A stretch of DNA of 64,000 nucleotides from Pestalotiopsis fici W106-1 (Eukaryota; Ascomycota; Sordariomycetes; Amphisphaeriales; Sporocadaceae): positions 62,001-126,000 of the forward strand of contig NW_006917098.1 in NCBI RefSeq assembly GCF_000516985.1, in the 5' to 3' direction. A program made the position numbers and the translations under genes. Shown here one piece after another: positions 10,729 through 23,300 of the stretch (position 1 is its first letter; every line of letters starts with the position of its first letter). The notes under the pieces are model-generated. The model saw nothing but the letters and a program-made list of their open reading frames with translations, was not told where the DNA came from and did no database searches.

Positions 10729-12477
10729 TCAGGACGCTGGTTTGCACTCTCGTCCATTCGTCTCCATGGCCGTCAGCTCCTCATCTGATTTGCGGAATTC
10801 AAGTTTTCTCCACCACTCGATGTCATCCCCCTCAATCGTCATGACCAAATATGCCATTTGGTTACCCTCCAAATCCTGCAACTTGCCATTACTTTCCTTA
10901 CTTTCATCTATCTCCCCGTAGAGCTCGGCCCACTTCGCCCTCGAGTATATCTTCACAGGAGCTCTATAGGTTGCCGTTGCCGTTATCACGATGGCGGAAG
11001 GGGTTTGCTTGGCTTCCATAATCATGTCGTCCAGCTCGGATATCGGCCCAGCGAGACTAAGCAGTCTCCTTGTTGTCCTATTGTAACCATACCAGATGGC
11101 TATCCATAGCGGTGTAGTTCCATTCACAAACTTTCCGTTTCCTAGGTGAATGTTAGGTATTCCGCCATGTTCAAGGAACAAGTAGTCCACCACCTCATCG
11201 TGGCCTCCTCCGGCAGCGATATAGAGGCCGGACGACATAATTGGGGCTACGCGATGCGACAAGTGGTTCACGTCGACCTTTCCATATTTCGCGGAAAGTA
11301 ATCGCAACATAGCGAGTGAGCCAAACCGACAGGCCCAGAAGAACACATCACCGAGGATTTCATCGCGTTGTTCTCGGAGTGTTGGTGATAGAAGTCGAGA
11401 GCTTGGGTGCAAAAAGACATCACCCAGAAATACAAACAGTGCTTGATTCCCCTCGCTGTCGTTTTCAACAGATGTTAGAATGCCATTCATCAAGGCATGT
11501 AGAGTTTGATCCTTGAGCGTACGCCAGTTGTAGTCTCCATTTTCGGGATTTCGGCTCTCGATGTATGGAAGAAGGGTTTTCAAAGATTCCCACCGTCCTA
11601 CACTCAGGGCTCGACAAAAAGCAGCTTCAATGGCATCCTTTCTCAAATCCGTCAGAGCAACCATGGTCGCTTCGTCAAATTTGTTGCGGTCCAACCGAGG
11701 ATACTTGCCAAGTTCAAGAACTAGATCAAGCATGTCAATCTCCTCGCTTTGAGCAGCCGCTTCGAGTGCCAGGGGTGTTGCCAAACTGGAGGAATCAATC
11801 TCCAACTCCTGCGCTTTGAACAAGAGGGCTTTGGCGCAAGCAATGCAGCCACTACCCGCCGCAAACTCGAATGCGTTCGTGCCTGGGTTGCGCTCCTCAC
11901 AAGACGTTTGTCTAATAGTCAAGTCTGCGCCCTGACCAAGAAGGTATCGGACAACTTCTGGCTGCTTCTTGAAGCAAGCACGCATGAGAGGCGTACCGCC
12001 CAAGTCGTCGGGGGTGTCAGGCGGTAATTGGGCTTCTTCAACAAAGACTTTGACGCAGTCCAGGTGGCCCTGCGCTGCAGACACATGTAGCGGTACGAGT
12101 GATAGATCATCGCCATCAGCCTTGACAGCAGTCGGCTTAATCCCTTGGCTGAGAAGAAATCTGATGATGTGCGCCTTTCCCTTGAGAGCCGCCGCCCACA
12201 TCATGTCCAGTGAATGATCTGGCGCTTCAGCCAAGAGTTTCTGAAATGCGTCTACTTGGCCCGACTCGCTCTGTATGGCCCAAATTCTCCTCTGCACGAT
12301 TAAATCTTGACCCATCGAATCGTACCAGTCTGGATCGCTCATGTAGAGCTCGTTTGGCGGCCATTGCGACCAGACCTGATCTTCTGGAACCTCGGGATTG
12401 ACCTCGTGAGGGGTGGGCCAATACTCTTCGCCGTTGATGGTAATCTTCGATAATCTAGTAGGCAGATTCATTGTCAT
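10729..12477 (-). CDS. Ankyrin-repeat protein
   Basis: A single-exon frame of 582 residues from the ATG at 12477; the frame continues 14 codons upstream only to a TTG, and a second ATG lies two codons inside. Ankyrin helix pairs are plain: WAAALKGKAHIIRFLLSQG, PLHVSAAQGHLDCVKVFVEE and GTPLMRACFKKQPEVVRYLL in the N-terminal third, and LYIAAGGGHDEVVDYLFLEH and TPLWIAIWYGYNRTTRRLL near residues 430-490. The segment between is less regular and may hold worn repeats. There is no enzyme domain, signal peptide or membrane segment, so it is probably a cytosolic or nuclear protein-binding scaffold. A TATA-like box 54-60 bp upstream supports the chosen start. Fungal genomes carry many such genes and the partner cannot be guessed. 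Confidence 0.85.
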   Translation of the reverse strand: MTMNLPTRLSKITINGEEYWPTPHEVNPEVPEDQVWSQWPPNELYMSDPDWYDSMGQDLIVQRRIWAIQSESGQVDAFQKLLAEAPDHSLDMMWAAALKGKAHIIRFLLSQGIKPTAVKADGDDLSLVPLHVSAAQGHLDCVKVFVEEAQLPPDTPDDLGGTPLMRACFKKQPEVVRYLLGQGADLTIRQTSCEERNPGTNAFEFAAGSGCIACAKALLFKAQELEIDSSSLATPLALEAAAQSEEIDMLDLVLELGKYPRLDRNKFDEATMVALTDLRKDAIEAAFCRALSVGRWESLKTLLPYIESRNPENGDYNWRTLKDQTLHALMNGILTSVENDSEGNQALFVFLGDVFLHPSSRLLSPTLREQRDEILGDVFFWACRFGSLAMLRLLSAKYGKVDVNHLSHRVAPIMSSGLYIAAGGGHDEVVDYLFLEHGGIPNIHLGNGKFVNGTTPLWIAIWYGYNRTTRRLLSLAGPISELDDMIMEAKQTPSAIVITATATYRAPVKIYSRAKWAELYGEIDESKESNGKLQDLEGNQMAYLVMTIEGDDIEWWRKLEFRKSDEELTAMETNGRECKPAS

Positions 12478-12530
12478 CGACTTGTTGTCTGTCTGGATCC
12501 TACGCGAGAGTAAACACAATGAAACTAGGC

Positions 12531-12537
12531 ATTTATA
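12531..12537 (-). promoter_or_regulatory. TATA-box-like element of the ankyrin gene
   Basis: On the minus strand this reads TATAAAT, 54-60 bp before the ATG at 12477, consistent with a short 5' leader. Confidence 0.45.
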
Positions 12538-14352
12538 AAGCCATGATCAACCATTATCTGTGACTGTGCCGCTTCAGTGTGCCTGATAACCCTTCCGATG
12601 CAGCAGTTACCTCAAGGCGCAGGCCAACTCCTGAGTCCTACCCCACTTCGCCGCCTGGCAGGCAGCAAACTCTGCCTGATCTGCCGGTGCTGATCGCAAG
12701 TCTTGAAGCACATTTGAAGACTACAAAGAGAAAGGGGGAAAGGGGTAGAAGAGAAAAAACAATAGGGAAAGTACAGATTACGGTCGTCGTGGTTTGGTTA
12801 CAGTGGTATTTGCCCTTGTATTCACACAAGCCATTTTCATGCATGGTGGGATAAAATAGACTTCAATTAGTGCCACCCTGTGCACATTAAGCTTTGCTAT
12901 TCTGGCAAGCCAAAGATTTGCCTTTATGGCTGCTATCGTATCACCTAAGCTGACATTGAAACAAAGTTTGAGAAAAACAGAAGAGCATTTACTGCTCAGC
13001 ATGCCTGGTGGCCAGCGACCTTTGCCAATGATTTAGGCCGTCATCTCCGCGTCATGCCATGAGCCCCATCGCATACACTTGGAGAGAACTTCCCATCATG
13101 AAAGAAAGCTGAACGATTCGGCCTAAAAGAGTAGATGAAGAAAGAAAGAAATGATTAAGAAAGGATATTATATCCGCGATATCGGGAACTGAGATTTAAT
13201 AGCTAAAACCCCATCGATTTAATATCTCCATCTTTCCTAAAGTTTATAAGCTAGTCTTGCCTAGTCTTGCTTATAGGAACGAAAATGGCATTAGATAGAT
13301 ATGTCTGCACTCTTATCTCCGCGTGAACGCATTACTATGCGAAGCCGTATTCACCCTGTTCTCTGCTACATATTCACACGAGTACAAACTTAAATTCAGA
13401 CCAGCCTAGAGGGTAAGCGCTGTTTTGTAGCGGTCGCCGCCTAAGTAACTAGGGCTGATTCTAAAATGTTCTGCGTTCCTAATAACGCAACTCACTGTGG
13501 GCGTAAAGGTATCATTTTGGCTTGATAGTATCGATATGGAACTATTATATCCAAGCCATGTCATCATCACAAGGCTGCAATCCATTACAGAACATCCTGT
13601 GACAGAGGATGGGGTATCTACTCAAGAAGAGAGGAGCTTCGCCTGTAAGAAGGTCCAATGTGCAAATATGCATCCCATCAAAATTTTGCCCAGCTGTGTG
13701 GGGTTTGGACTCTTTAATCGAATATCTCAGACACGGGAGTGCTTGTGAAAATATATCCCAGGTATTGGCTAGCGGTCATTGGCTTCAACAGGCTCAGCTG
13801 GTTCTGAGAGTACGCTTGCCTTAAGCGCCCGAATCCTTATCTCCATAACCTTGAAGCATGTTTCATCCGACGTCTGTTAATTTCATGTAGTCTTGACCAG
13901 GATTTTGTGTTACTAAACATGACGGGCCAAGCGAGAAAGTGCTTCATTCAGTGGATGTGGCACTAAGACGTTTAAGTCCGGGCCTAATTGTTGATCGTGA
14001 GCACCAAAATGGAGATTGGCTGCCACTATATAAACAATATCTCGTACGTACCTAGATATACACCCTAGTAAAAGACTGCTAAGTGGCCTAGCAGCTTCTT
14101 ATATACTGCAAGGGCTTACTTCATGCTTTATTCTAGGTATGCTCTTACATTTAACACCATCTATGTCCTATGAGTGTAGACCTACGTCAGAAGAAGCGCT
14201 AAATCATGACGACCGTATTGACTTGAATGTTATAAGAAGATGGCTTCCTCGACATTTCTTTTTATTGTAAAGCTTTCCTCTCGGAAGTTCATGCGGTATC
14301 TACTGAGCCTTGAAGGACAAATTCTTTCGAAAAGAATACTACACAAAATAAG
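12538..14352. other. Gene-free region between divergent genes
   Basis: About 1.8 kb, AT-rich in 13140-13300. It has a tandem pair of the 9-mer TAGTCTTGC near 13253-13271 and a TATATAAA string at 14027-14034, which is 320 bp before the aldolase start and of doubtful role. No frame here resembles a known protein. Confidence 0.5.
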
Positions 14353-15559
14353 ATGACGGGACCTGAAGCGGCTACCGACAACAAGCCAACCCAAGACCAG
14401 GGAATGGCTGCGTATGCGGCGCCCTCACTTTTCCAGCCTCACAACGCAAGACAGGCCATCCGAGATGCCCACGAGAGGAGAATTGGCCCAATTCTATGTG
14501 TCTATTATGGTATAAGCTCCGTACCATTGGCACGATTGTTGGCTCCATTCGGGTTTGATGCTGTTTGGATTGACTGGGAGCACACTTCGTGCAATATTGA
14601 AACCATGACCACGGTACGTTCAAGCTCTATTGCATACATCTCATGCTATAGAATTGAGAATTTCTAGATGGTTCATGAGACCATGTTTATGTCTGGGGGA
14701 AAGACGATCCCATTTGTTCGGTAAGTCTTGGCACTGAGGCCACGGGCCTAGACGCTTATCGATCGAACCGTTATTTACCTAGGTATCTATTCATTACAGT
14801 GTTCCTGGTCACGATCATGCAGCTATCGGTTACGCGCTCGATTGTGGCGCCAGTATTGTCATTCCACAAGTCGACACTGTGGCGCAATGCAAGCACGTTG
14901 TCTCGGCCGCCAAGTATGGTACTAAACAGAACGGCACCCGTTCAGCGCCCCCTTTCCGACTGATTCCCGGAGTAACGGACATGCCCATGCTGGGCGATGA
15001 CCTACACAAGTCGGTCAACGATCAAGCCGCCATAATGATACAGATTGAGACCCTTGAAGGCATTAATAACCTCGACGCCATGCTCACCGAGTGCCCAGAC
15101 GTCGATATCGTCTGGCTGGGCTCGCTTGACTGTCGTGTCAGCATGAACTTTCCCGCAAATATGGGGAGTAAGGCAACTCTCTACATTTTCCCAGGACGTT
15201 TGCGAACAAACTTTGATAATATGTGGTAACATTCTGCGATTAGTGGGTGGTGATGAACCGGAATGGATTGAGGCAGAAAAGAAGTTTACGGACACGTTGA
15301 AGAAGCATGATAAGCCACGCGGCGGTTTCGGTTTCGGTCCCGCTGTCAAGCAGAAGGCGGACCAGGGTTACTCATGTTAGTTATGAGATCTTCCGTTCTT
15401 ATGCTCTTCTCCCCTTCACAAACTGGTTCGAAGTACGCTAACTTTTCTTCTTTCTTCTCCCCAGTGATTAGCTTCGATGCGGATATCGTTAAGCTGGCCT
15501 CATTGGGACAGAGCTTCCAAGAAACAAAGGCCCAAGTTGCATCTTGTATCAAGAAGTAA
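14353..15559 (+). CDS. HpcH/HpaI-type class II pyruvate aldolase
   Basis: Five exons (14353-14613, 14668-14720, 14800-15167, 15244-15375, 15465-15559) join in frame to 302 residues. HpaI-type enzymes use a divalent metal to split or join 4-hydroxy-2-oxo acids, with pyruvate as donor. Family residues are present: the [11 protein letters not shown] block near residue 75, the substrate-binding Arg105 in PFVRVPG, and metal ligands Glu188 (IQIETLEG) and Asp215 (WLGSLD). The spliced reading [15 protein letters not shown] across intron 3 restores the usual helix after the metal-binding Asp. No signal peptide, so likely cytosolic. Bacterial relatives act in aromatic-acid breakdown; in fungi the substrate is mostly unknown. 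No other aromatic-degradation gene is adjacent. Confidence 0.9.
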
Positions 15560-15896
15560 AATGACCCAAATGTCAGAAAAATGACAGATTGCAAGACATC
15601 TCAAGCAGTAACGCCTCAAAGAGCTTGCCCTCTCTGTTGTACAGATGCGCCAGGAAATACGCCATTTGCATCAAACAAAACGCGTGTAAAGTAAGTGCTT
15701 AGTATCACCAAATCAGAAATCCGATTACTCAATGTGAAATTTAATCTTGATTGAGTAATTCCATGTCGCAACACATTGCCTTCGATAAAAGACACCGTAT
15801 TCAAGCATATACGGCCAGTTACGACAGGACATGAATCAGGAGCAGCCAGATCCTGAGCATTATCAAGACAGTTGGTGCACGTATCTCTTCTCAAAT
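15560..15896. other. Short convergent intergenic region
   Basis: About 340 bp between the 3' ends of the aldolase and the 2EXR gene. Nothing beyond untranslated sequence is visible. Confidence 0.5.
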
Positions 15897-16622
15897 TTAG
15901 TGAGTCCAACTATTACGTATGAAATCTACGTAGACAATGTGTTTCCGAGTTTTATTGCATCCCTCGCAAGAGAGTCCGTCTTGTGGCGTAGAACCTGCCC
16001 CTGCCGTACAGTCCAAGAACAGTTTCATGCCGGCGCAATGCTTTAGTGCACATTCTCCACCCTGAAATTTGACAGGCGGACGACTCTCTCCGTATATAAG
16101 GACTAGAAATTCGTCAAGATCGCCAAAGGGGGCCTTGCACCATTGCTGCCGAACGGCAGATGCCCAGCCACGATTCCATGCGGTTATGGTTAGGCCCAGA
16201 CGCCGAAGGCCGCGGCCCGCTGGGTCCATGGCCATCACGTCAGAAAAGAGACGCATCAAGTGTCCATAAGCCACATCAGCACCGAGGAGGACCAGTGTGT
16301 CGATGGCCGGGTTAATGAACAAACGTCGGGTGGAGTTCCGGTGGCCACCTAGCGGCAAGGCGACGGTATAGAAGGACAGGGCCTCCCGCCGTGACTCGGT
16401 CGAGACGGAGAGGGCGACCGGGTTACCGCAGCTCGAATACCACTGCGCCTCAGCTGCCAGGAAGTGGTTCCACGGCTCACCCCCGTAGTGAAGCTCTAGT
16501 ACCCGCGAATTAAATGTCTGGCGCCAGACCTGGACCCTAAGCTCCGCTGGGAGTCTCGGAAAGGACGTAAAGTCCACCACCACGGGTGCATTTTTGCTCC
16601 TGCAGTCGTTTCTTGATGCCAT
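15897..16622 (-). CDS. 2EXR-domain protein (fungal F-box-like family)
   Basis: A single exon of 241 residues from the ATG at 16622. The N-terminus carries the 2EXR signature: FTSFPRLPAELRVQVWRQTF followed by SRVLEL, resembling the first helices of an F-box and found in a large, fast-evolving fungal family. Residues 70-90 continue with NPVALSVSTESRREAL, the second typical block where a conserved leucine/arginine helix appears. The rest has INPAIDTLVLLG and GLRRLGLTI, which are strand-like and also usual. The role of the family is unknown; the F-box resemblance suggests protein binding. The C-terminus has five Cys within about 40 residues (LKHC, LDC, LSCEGC), an odd feature that could bind metal. 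Confidence 0.85.
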   Translation of the reverse strand: MASRNDCRSKNAPVVVDFTSFPRLPAELRVQVWRQTFNSRVLELHYGGEPWNHFLAAEAQWYSSCGNPVALSVSTESRREALSFYTVALPLGGHRNSTRRLFINPAIDTLVLLGADVAYGHLMRLFSDVMAMDPAGRGLRRLGLTITAWNRGWASAVRQQWCKAPFGDLDEFLVLIYGESRPPVKFQGGECALKHCAGMKLFLDCTAGAGSTPQDGLSCEGCNKTRKHIVYVDFIRNSWTH

Positions 16623-17851
16623 GTTTCAAATGGGATTGGGTGCGGTCTCATACACGTGCGCAGCGATGCTGCAACCAATACCCTGGCCAGTAGAGTTACG
16701 GGCTACCGCGGTCGATATTTGAGTATGACGTTATTGGGGTGAGGTTGATGTCTACAACCTGGCTTATCTAGACACAGGAAAACAAAACAAGAGCAGTAAT
16801 AAATCCACATCCGATGGGACACTCTGTACAGATACGTTGGATAGATTCGATAGAATCACGTCAGGACTCTCCTAGGTTGGGACTCCAATCCATCAAGGTT
16901 GCAAAGAGCAAGGTCGGGACTTCAGTCCCGACCCCACTTTATCTTAAAGAGTTGTTGATCTAAGTTAGGTACCTAGGTAGGTAGGCAATCAATCAGGAGG
17001 GGTCCCGTGCTATCACGTAATATTCGCAGAGTTATTTTACATTCTCAAGAAAAAAAGAATGCTTTCAATCCATATAAAACTGACTTCATAATTGGTGAAT
17101 TATTTGCATCGTGTTCTTTCGAAGATCATGACATGAATCTTGAAATTCTCGGACCAAGAAATAATCTCCCCATGATACTGTCCCATTTTTGTCTATTCCT
17201 GTTGAGCAGTTTTTACCTGCAATCACCACCATCACTCATCCATAAGCATGTTGCCAATATCATTTATACACTGGTGAGGCACTCATGTACGATGTCACAC
17301 CATCGCCATGTTTGGCCAAATCACCTCAGGTACTTTTCTTGTGCCTCAACATCGAAGAGCCCGCGGTGACTAAATTTCTTATTGGAAATCAGAGTCACAA
17401 TCACGAATGGGGTAATTCGAGATTCTGCAAGCTGTGGAGGGCTTCCCGCGTGCCTCTGAACGTCCTGCGTTGAAATGTGACTAACAGTCACCACAGTCCA
17501 GCTACCACAACAGTAAGAGATCCAGAGGCTATAGCCTGGACTGCCAGCATTGGCGCTCTTGTCCCAATCGCGTGGGAATTCTAGGCGATAAAATCGGCTC
17601 GTTGTTGCTACCATCTGCCGGGGCAGATTGGGATGGTGGCAACGAAATAATCGGTCCGGTAAAGTTCATTGCATTCCATGGACATTTTCTTTCCAGACTC
17701 AGCATTCCGTAATTCTTATATGCGAACACGTTTTTTTGAGCCTTGTCGTTGGTCATAAATCATGTTGGATACTGCGGCGGTCTTGGCTCTACGAACTGAC
17801 GACCAGGCTGAGAAACTGTCAGAAATGTTTTCCACAAATGGCGCGGTGAAA
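16623..17851. other. Gene-free region, AT-rich
   Basis: About 1.2 kb between two minus-strand genes. It includes a dense TAGGTACCTAGGTAGGTAGG cluster near 16966-16984. Several open frames of 60-120 codons occur but none has recognisable protein character. Confidence 0.5.
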
Positions 17852-20343
17852 TCATACTGTCTGCGAAAGATCTTGGTTTAGCCACTCTTGAGAGAACCAA
17901 GAGACTGATTCGAGACCAGTATTGCCAAAAGACTCAAAATTGAAGTCAAAACCGTCCATTGCCCCTTCAAAGGCATTATTGTTATCCAATCCCTCGGGTG
18001 GATCCACTGGTGGTAGATTCGGTTTGGGCATGTTCATATCATTGATGTAGGTGGGAACTTCCCCAAAGTTCACCGGCCTGGTGGATGGGGTTGGATGCGA
18101 TACAGGCGTGTGGTGGTCGGAGCCGCCGCTGATGTTGCTGTGATTCAGAGGCGAGAGAATAGGCACCGATGGCGACTGCGCTGCTGGAATCTCGCTGTAG
18201 TCCACGACATTCATCTGATGTACTGGGTTATGCCGTGAGAGTATCTGTCTCGGCGGTATTCGAGCAGCTTCGGGGCTGCCCGGGTGACTCGGTGTTGTGC
18301 TAGCTGAAAGCCCGTGCGAGACCAATTTCTCGAGATCGGTATGCTGAATTGAAGTTAGCCTGATGGGTTGAGGTTATAGTTGAAACGAACTCACAATAGC
18401 GAGACCTGCCGGTATATGCATCATATGCCTTGTTATCTGTAAGCACTTTTGCGCATGGTCATGCACTTGGTCGGCGGTCAGTTGAAACTCATTTGAATTC
18501 ATATGATGAGCAAAGTAAATCATGCGTGCGCACTGATAAGCGCACGCCGACAGGTCAAGATCGGTAACTGGGAGACCTCCATCTAGTGATAGGGTGAGTC
18601 TGAAAATGTCCACCATGGCGATTGCGTGCTCGTAGCATTGCCGCTCACACAGAGCCACGAATTGTGGTGGCAATCTGTCAAGCGAAGAGCGAGGAAGCGC
18701 CTCTTTCAGACCAGTCATGACAATACGGTATAAATCGCAATAGCACTGGCGGAACCAGATGTGTATCATGATGAAGACACACAGTCTAGGAGAATAAGCT
18801 CGGAGTCGCAGGTTGCTCTCGGAGAAACGAAACGAGGCTGGGAGATGTTCATTAAATAATTTGAGTTCCTGCGCGAGCACCTCGACAAGCTTTGGCAGCT
18901 CTGCCAACTCTGTTTCGGGCATAGCGATCACATTCTTGGTGCAGTACAGGATCCGACTCCTGATCCACAGAAGTCGAACGTGAAGTGCCAAGGACCCAAC
19001 ATCATCAGGGAATGGAGTTGTAGGAATCGGCTTCAGGTGTCCAGTAACCTGAGGTAGATCGAATTCGAAGTTACGCTCATTGCATGGCAATTGTATGTGA
19101 AGAGCCTCGGACGGCAGTAGCGTGAAATCCGGGTAGCCTCCGTTGATGCCCGAATCAATCGTCAAAAATGCCCACATCAACCGTCTTCGAGATTCCCTGG
19201 CTAGAAAGCAGAGGTTGGGATTTTCATAGTTTAATCGGAGCGCATAGGCAAAGCGCCCAGCCATGGCTGCCAACATGAATGCTGCAGTAAAGCGACGGTT
19301 GAGCATTCGGTGCTTCATGATGAAAACCAAGGCTTGGATCTTGATCGTGGACGGGTTTTCGAGATCAGCCAAAATCATTCTCTGGCACTCGTCGATACAT
19401 TTGGTTCCATATTCCCTCATCCCTGGCCCTAGGTCTGTGAGTAAGGATGTGATGCCCACCAGTGCCAGGAGCAGTGGCTTGTCCATCATTCCTGCATGAT
19501 ACCGCTGCATGAGCGACGCCCGATGCAGGAAGGAGAAAACTGGCACGTGATGTATATGACGAAAGAAATTGTTGAATGTCCTTGTGATGATTGTTTCATC
19601 GGGAAAAGCAATATTTCTGTATCGCGATTAGCAAGTTGCGCTGACAGAAAAATCATTGTTGCGGTCTGCTAACGGTTCATGATTTGGAGGCCACGAGCTG
19701 TATCCTCCAGCAAATCCAGCATTGTCGTTAGTTCCGAGTCGTCCATTTCTCGCGCAAGCATCTTCATTTGTCATTCTCCTCTTTTCGGGCGGCTCTGAAG
19801 ACACGGACTCATGATCGGAATTGCCCGCCTGTCCTGCCACAGCACCTGACCTTTTTGTCGGGCGATAGACACACTCGATGCCCTGGGACTGACATCTCGC
19901 ACAAGTTGGCGTCTCGCCGCTGCAGCGCGCTTTTCTTGAGTGGCAGTTGATGCAGGCAAGTCTCACTCGCCGTCGCGGCAGAGATACCTGTGTATTATCG
20001 CCGTCACCTTGAGGAGATGTGTCGGCGAACGAGCATGTGAACCCCAGACGCTCGCAGTTGGCGCACGATGTTCCGTCCCCAATGAGGCACTTGACTTTTC
20101 TCAAGCGACATGGTTGACAGGTCTTTAGTAGCCAATAGTGAGCACGTCATTCATTAGGTAGCGGAGTTGCGCATTGTGTGTAGTCATGGGTATTATGAAG
20201 TAATAATCGAAATTTAGACATACCCGTGTGTTTGAGGAGCGCTTTGCAGGCCGGTTGGCTGGATCGGCCACGGCGGCCTCAGCGGCGATCTCAGCCGCCG
20301 TGTCCTTCTCGGCTACCTCGAGACTCATGTCTTCCATCTCCAT
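17852..20343 (-). CDS. Transcription factor with two tandem Zn2Cys6 clusters and a fungal-specific regulatory domain
   Basis: Four exons (20224-20343, 19674-20122, 18395-19616, 17852-18343) join in frame to 760 residues. Zinc cluster one is split by intron 1: TCQPCRLRKVKC then CANC and the last Cys, with ligands 42, 45, 52, 60, 63 and 70 (CX2CX6CX7CX2CX6C). Cluster two follows after 27 residues: ACINCHSRKARC, then CARC, ligands 97, 100, 107, 114, 117 and 124 (CX2CX6CX6CX2CX6C). Both keep the basic loop that contacts DNA. The middle matches the fungal-specific regulatory domain (HHVPVFSFLHRASLMQRY, LLLALVGITSLL, RRRLMWAFLTIDSGI). The C-terminal 160 residues are Pro/Ser/Asn-rich with acidic patches, as in activation domains. 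Intron 2 is 57 bp with TGCTAATC before its acceptor. The target genes are not evident. The start is the first ATG, giving a short acidic N-terminus. Confidence 0.9.
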
Positions 20344-23300
20344 GACTGTTTGGCAGGCAAAGACACGGCCTGTCTCAAAGGCAAAGCGGGACGAAAGGTT
20401 TACGGCGACACATCCCACTAGTGCAACAAACTAGGAAAACCGAAACCCGGAACAGTCATCAAAAACAATAATGAATGCGACTGGGATGAAAACCGGCGAC
20501 TAGATGTGTGCAGTAGTAGATTCGGTCAGGACTCAGGACTGCGCGGGGCGACAATAGAACGGAGACGCTCCAACACAACCTAATACACCACATACATCGA
20601 TTGATACACCACACTCTCGCACACAAAAGAAAAACAAGTCGGTTTGTTATCCACGTGGAAATGCTTCCCACCAAGAAAAAAAGAGTCCGAGAGCAAAGAT
20701 CTGAGCGAGGATGAGCCCAGCGGTTGAGCAAGGCTAAAGCTCTGGCTGGGGGGCCGCCGAGAACGAGTCAGCCACTGTGATTCGACGCTTTTCAGTGGTT
20801 GGAGGTGCGACTCTCTCTTTTTTTATCCACTAAAAACGGACAAGCTACAACCCTGGACTGGTCCGATCAAGAACCTACTGGATTGGGACCCATCGCATCA
20901 TCTGCGGACAAATTTGCATCACTCATCTTGAACGGGCATGACATTGGGGGGATTTCATTAGCGCACCGTTGCCGGAGTCCCGTCTGCTCTGTGTGAAATG
21001 CCAAGTACAAATTACCTCTACAGGACTACACCACAAACATTGACTGTAGCGCCTTCTGACTTTTGGCAAGCCGCAATTGGGCGCAAACTTGGCGGTGCCT
21101 GTCGGTCTCGTCGCGGCTATCTAACGGTTGTTTCCCATCTCGATCAGCGATTCCGGACCTATACAACCCCATTTCCCATTTCTGGGCTATTGCATAACTC
21201 TGGCATTTGAACAGAGTGATCAAGCCCACCAAACTCATCCATACCTTCAGATTCAAGTCAATATACGTATCTTCCAATGTAATGGGTTGAAAGCGTCTTC
21301 CAAGTTGCCAGGCACGTGTGCAAAACACTTAGCGAGCATGTCGACTCCGAGGCATGTACAAGAGGTAGCACTTCCGGCTGACGTGTGAATGAGCTCAGGG
21401 ATCCGACAGATCCTCCGGGCCTGCATTCATGTTGCACGGTTGTCCATTTAGTGGCTTCAGACTTGTTGCTTTCAAATTTGCAGGAGATCTTGGACTAGCT
21501 AACAGAATCGCAACAATAAGTAGTAATGCTGGTTCCAGCCCATGGGGAAATCAACAATGCCAGTCTTTTGCATGGGGAAACCTTGAGATTACCCAAACTG
21601 TGTCTGGTACTTTACTTCGCGGGGTTGGCTCATTGACCGCGGGACAAGACGGACTACAAAACCTTGGAAGACCGTTAGCCTCTGGCCATGAGAGTTGGCG
21701 CGGGCCTTGTAACACACACCGACATTACACAGACCTGTCAAACGCGTGCAATTGAAATGCTGCCATTGCAAGCTCAAATGTCGTGATGGCCAAGACACGA
21801 AATGAGCTGCGCATTTTTAGATTACAGCCTGCTTGGAGCCTCACATTCTCCCTGTCACAAGCCATATGGTTCGTTCGGTACTTGCTTTCATATATCACAT
21901 CCGAGCGGACTCCTCAATAACCAAAGATGCAACTTTTGATACATTAATGATTCATCCAACCACCGTCACATACTACCAGGTTCAATGTCAGTGAGGGGTT
22001 TTCCACTCTCGCCTCTGCTTTGGCATCCCATCTCGCCATGCTCACTTTGAAATGCTACTACGTGTTTGTATGATGTCGCGGTGCACAGGCTGTCGGCATC
22101 TGATGTGACGCTTCTACCGTGACCTGCCGACAGAGTTGCATACATCCCGGAAGACTTACATAACTTGACGCTTACCCCTTGGGACAATTATGCGCCCAAC
22201 TTCCCGGGGTTGTTATACATGATCTGCAGTATATTGCGTGATGTGGAACCTCCCGACGCAGGAGCAGTGGGGTGGTTTGGGCGGCTTCCTGCACGATGCC
22301 GGTTGTCGGTCACCCCGTCGGGACCCGGCGGCAGTCGGTGCGGTAGTCGGATGCATCCTACTCACTCCTTGCAGACATTGTTCCATCGTGAATACCCACA
22401 CTTCGGTCGACCGATCCGGTGTCGAATCACGGACGGAAGAAGATCCTTTCTTAAACTCCGAACTGGTCACCGACAAGATCAGATAAGCCATGATTTGTTT
22501 GAAGACCTCGTACAACCTCTTTGGGAAGTGTACGCGCCTGAAAACTTACGCACATTACTAGAACGGTTCATCCATCAATTGCACAAAGGATTGATTTTGA
22601 TTCATCCGGCGACTGCCTTTTACCAGCAAACCCAATAAGAAGTATTCATAAAAAAATGATATACCTCTTCGACCAGGGGGGTTTGAGACTGTATCGACCA
22701 TGCTAGCAGAATCAGGAAACACGCCAGCTGCCTTGCCCGGTACGCTCGGAATACCTCCGTCTTATCGATCTATTGGATCCCAAAATCGAAACACCATAAA
22801 TCTTTGCTAATTATAACCCAGCAAGCCTAGTAGGTAGGTAACTATCAGCTTGATGCGTTGAATACACATCTTCACCAAGAAGATCATTGTGCCAACGACG
22901 TTGCATATGTTGTGTCATGTCGGATACTATTTCTAGCCGCCTAGGCGCCTGGCGGATGTCATAGTGATTACTTTCCCCCAAGCATCATCTTGAGGTTTCT
23001 TTACTTCTCCTTTCATACTACTGCTTCTTGTACTTCTTACTTGTGTCTGTTCTTTGCCTGTATTCCCCTGGTTTGCGGCGGCAATAGTTAATCCCGCATT
23101 ATTGCCTAGAGGAGGTTGGCCACGTGTCTATCCAGTCCGCCTAGCCCAGGAGCCTCTTGGGCCTCCTTAGGAGGAACCGCACCACTCCGAAAGTTCATTC
23201 TGCAATATGCTTCCGGCTCTCCGCCCTGACTTTCAACTGTCGAGGTCTCTCGATCCCTTTGTTTATTCACTTCTCCGACATTACTCGGCGCCTACCGTGG

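Noticed and set aside
22165..22638. 157-codon open frame as a gene
   Set aside because: It begins at TTG, has no domain I recognise and competes with equally long frames on the other strand.
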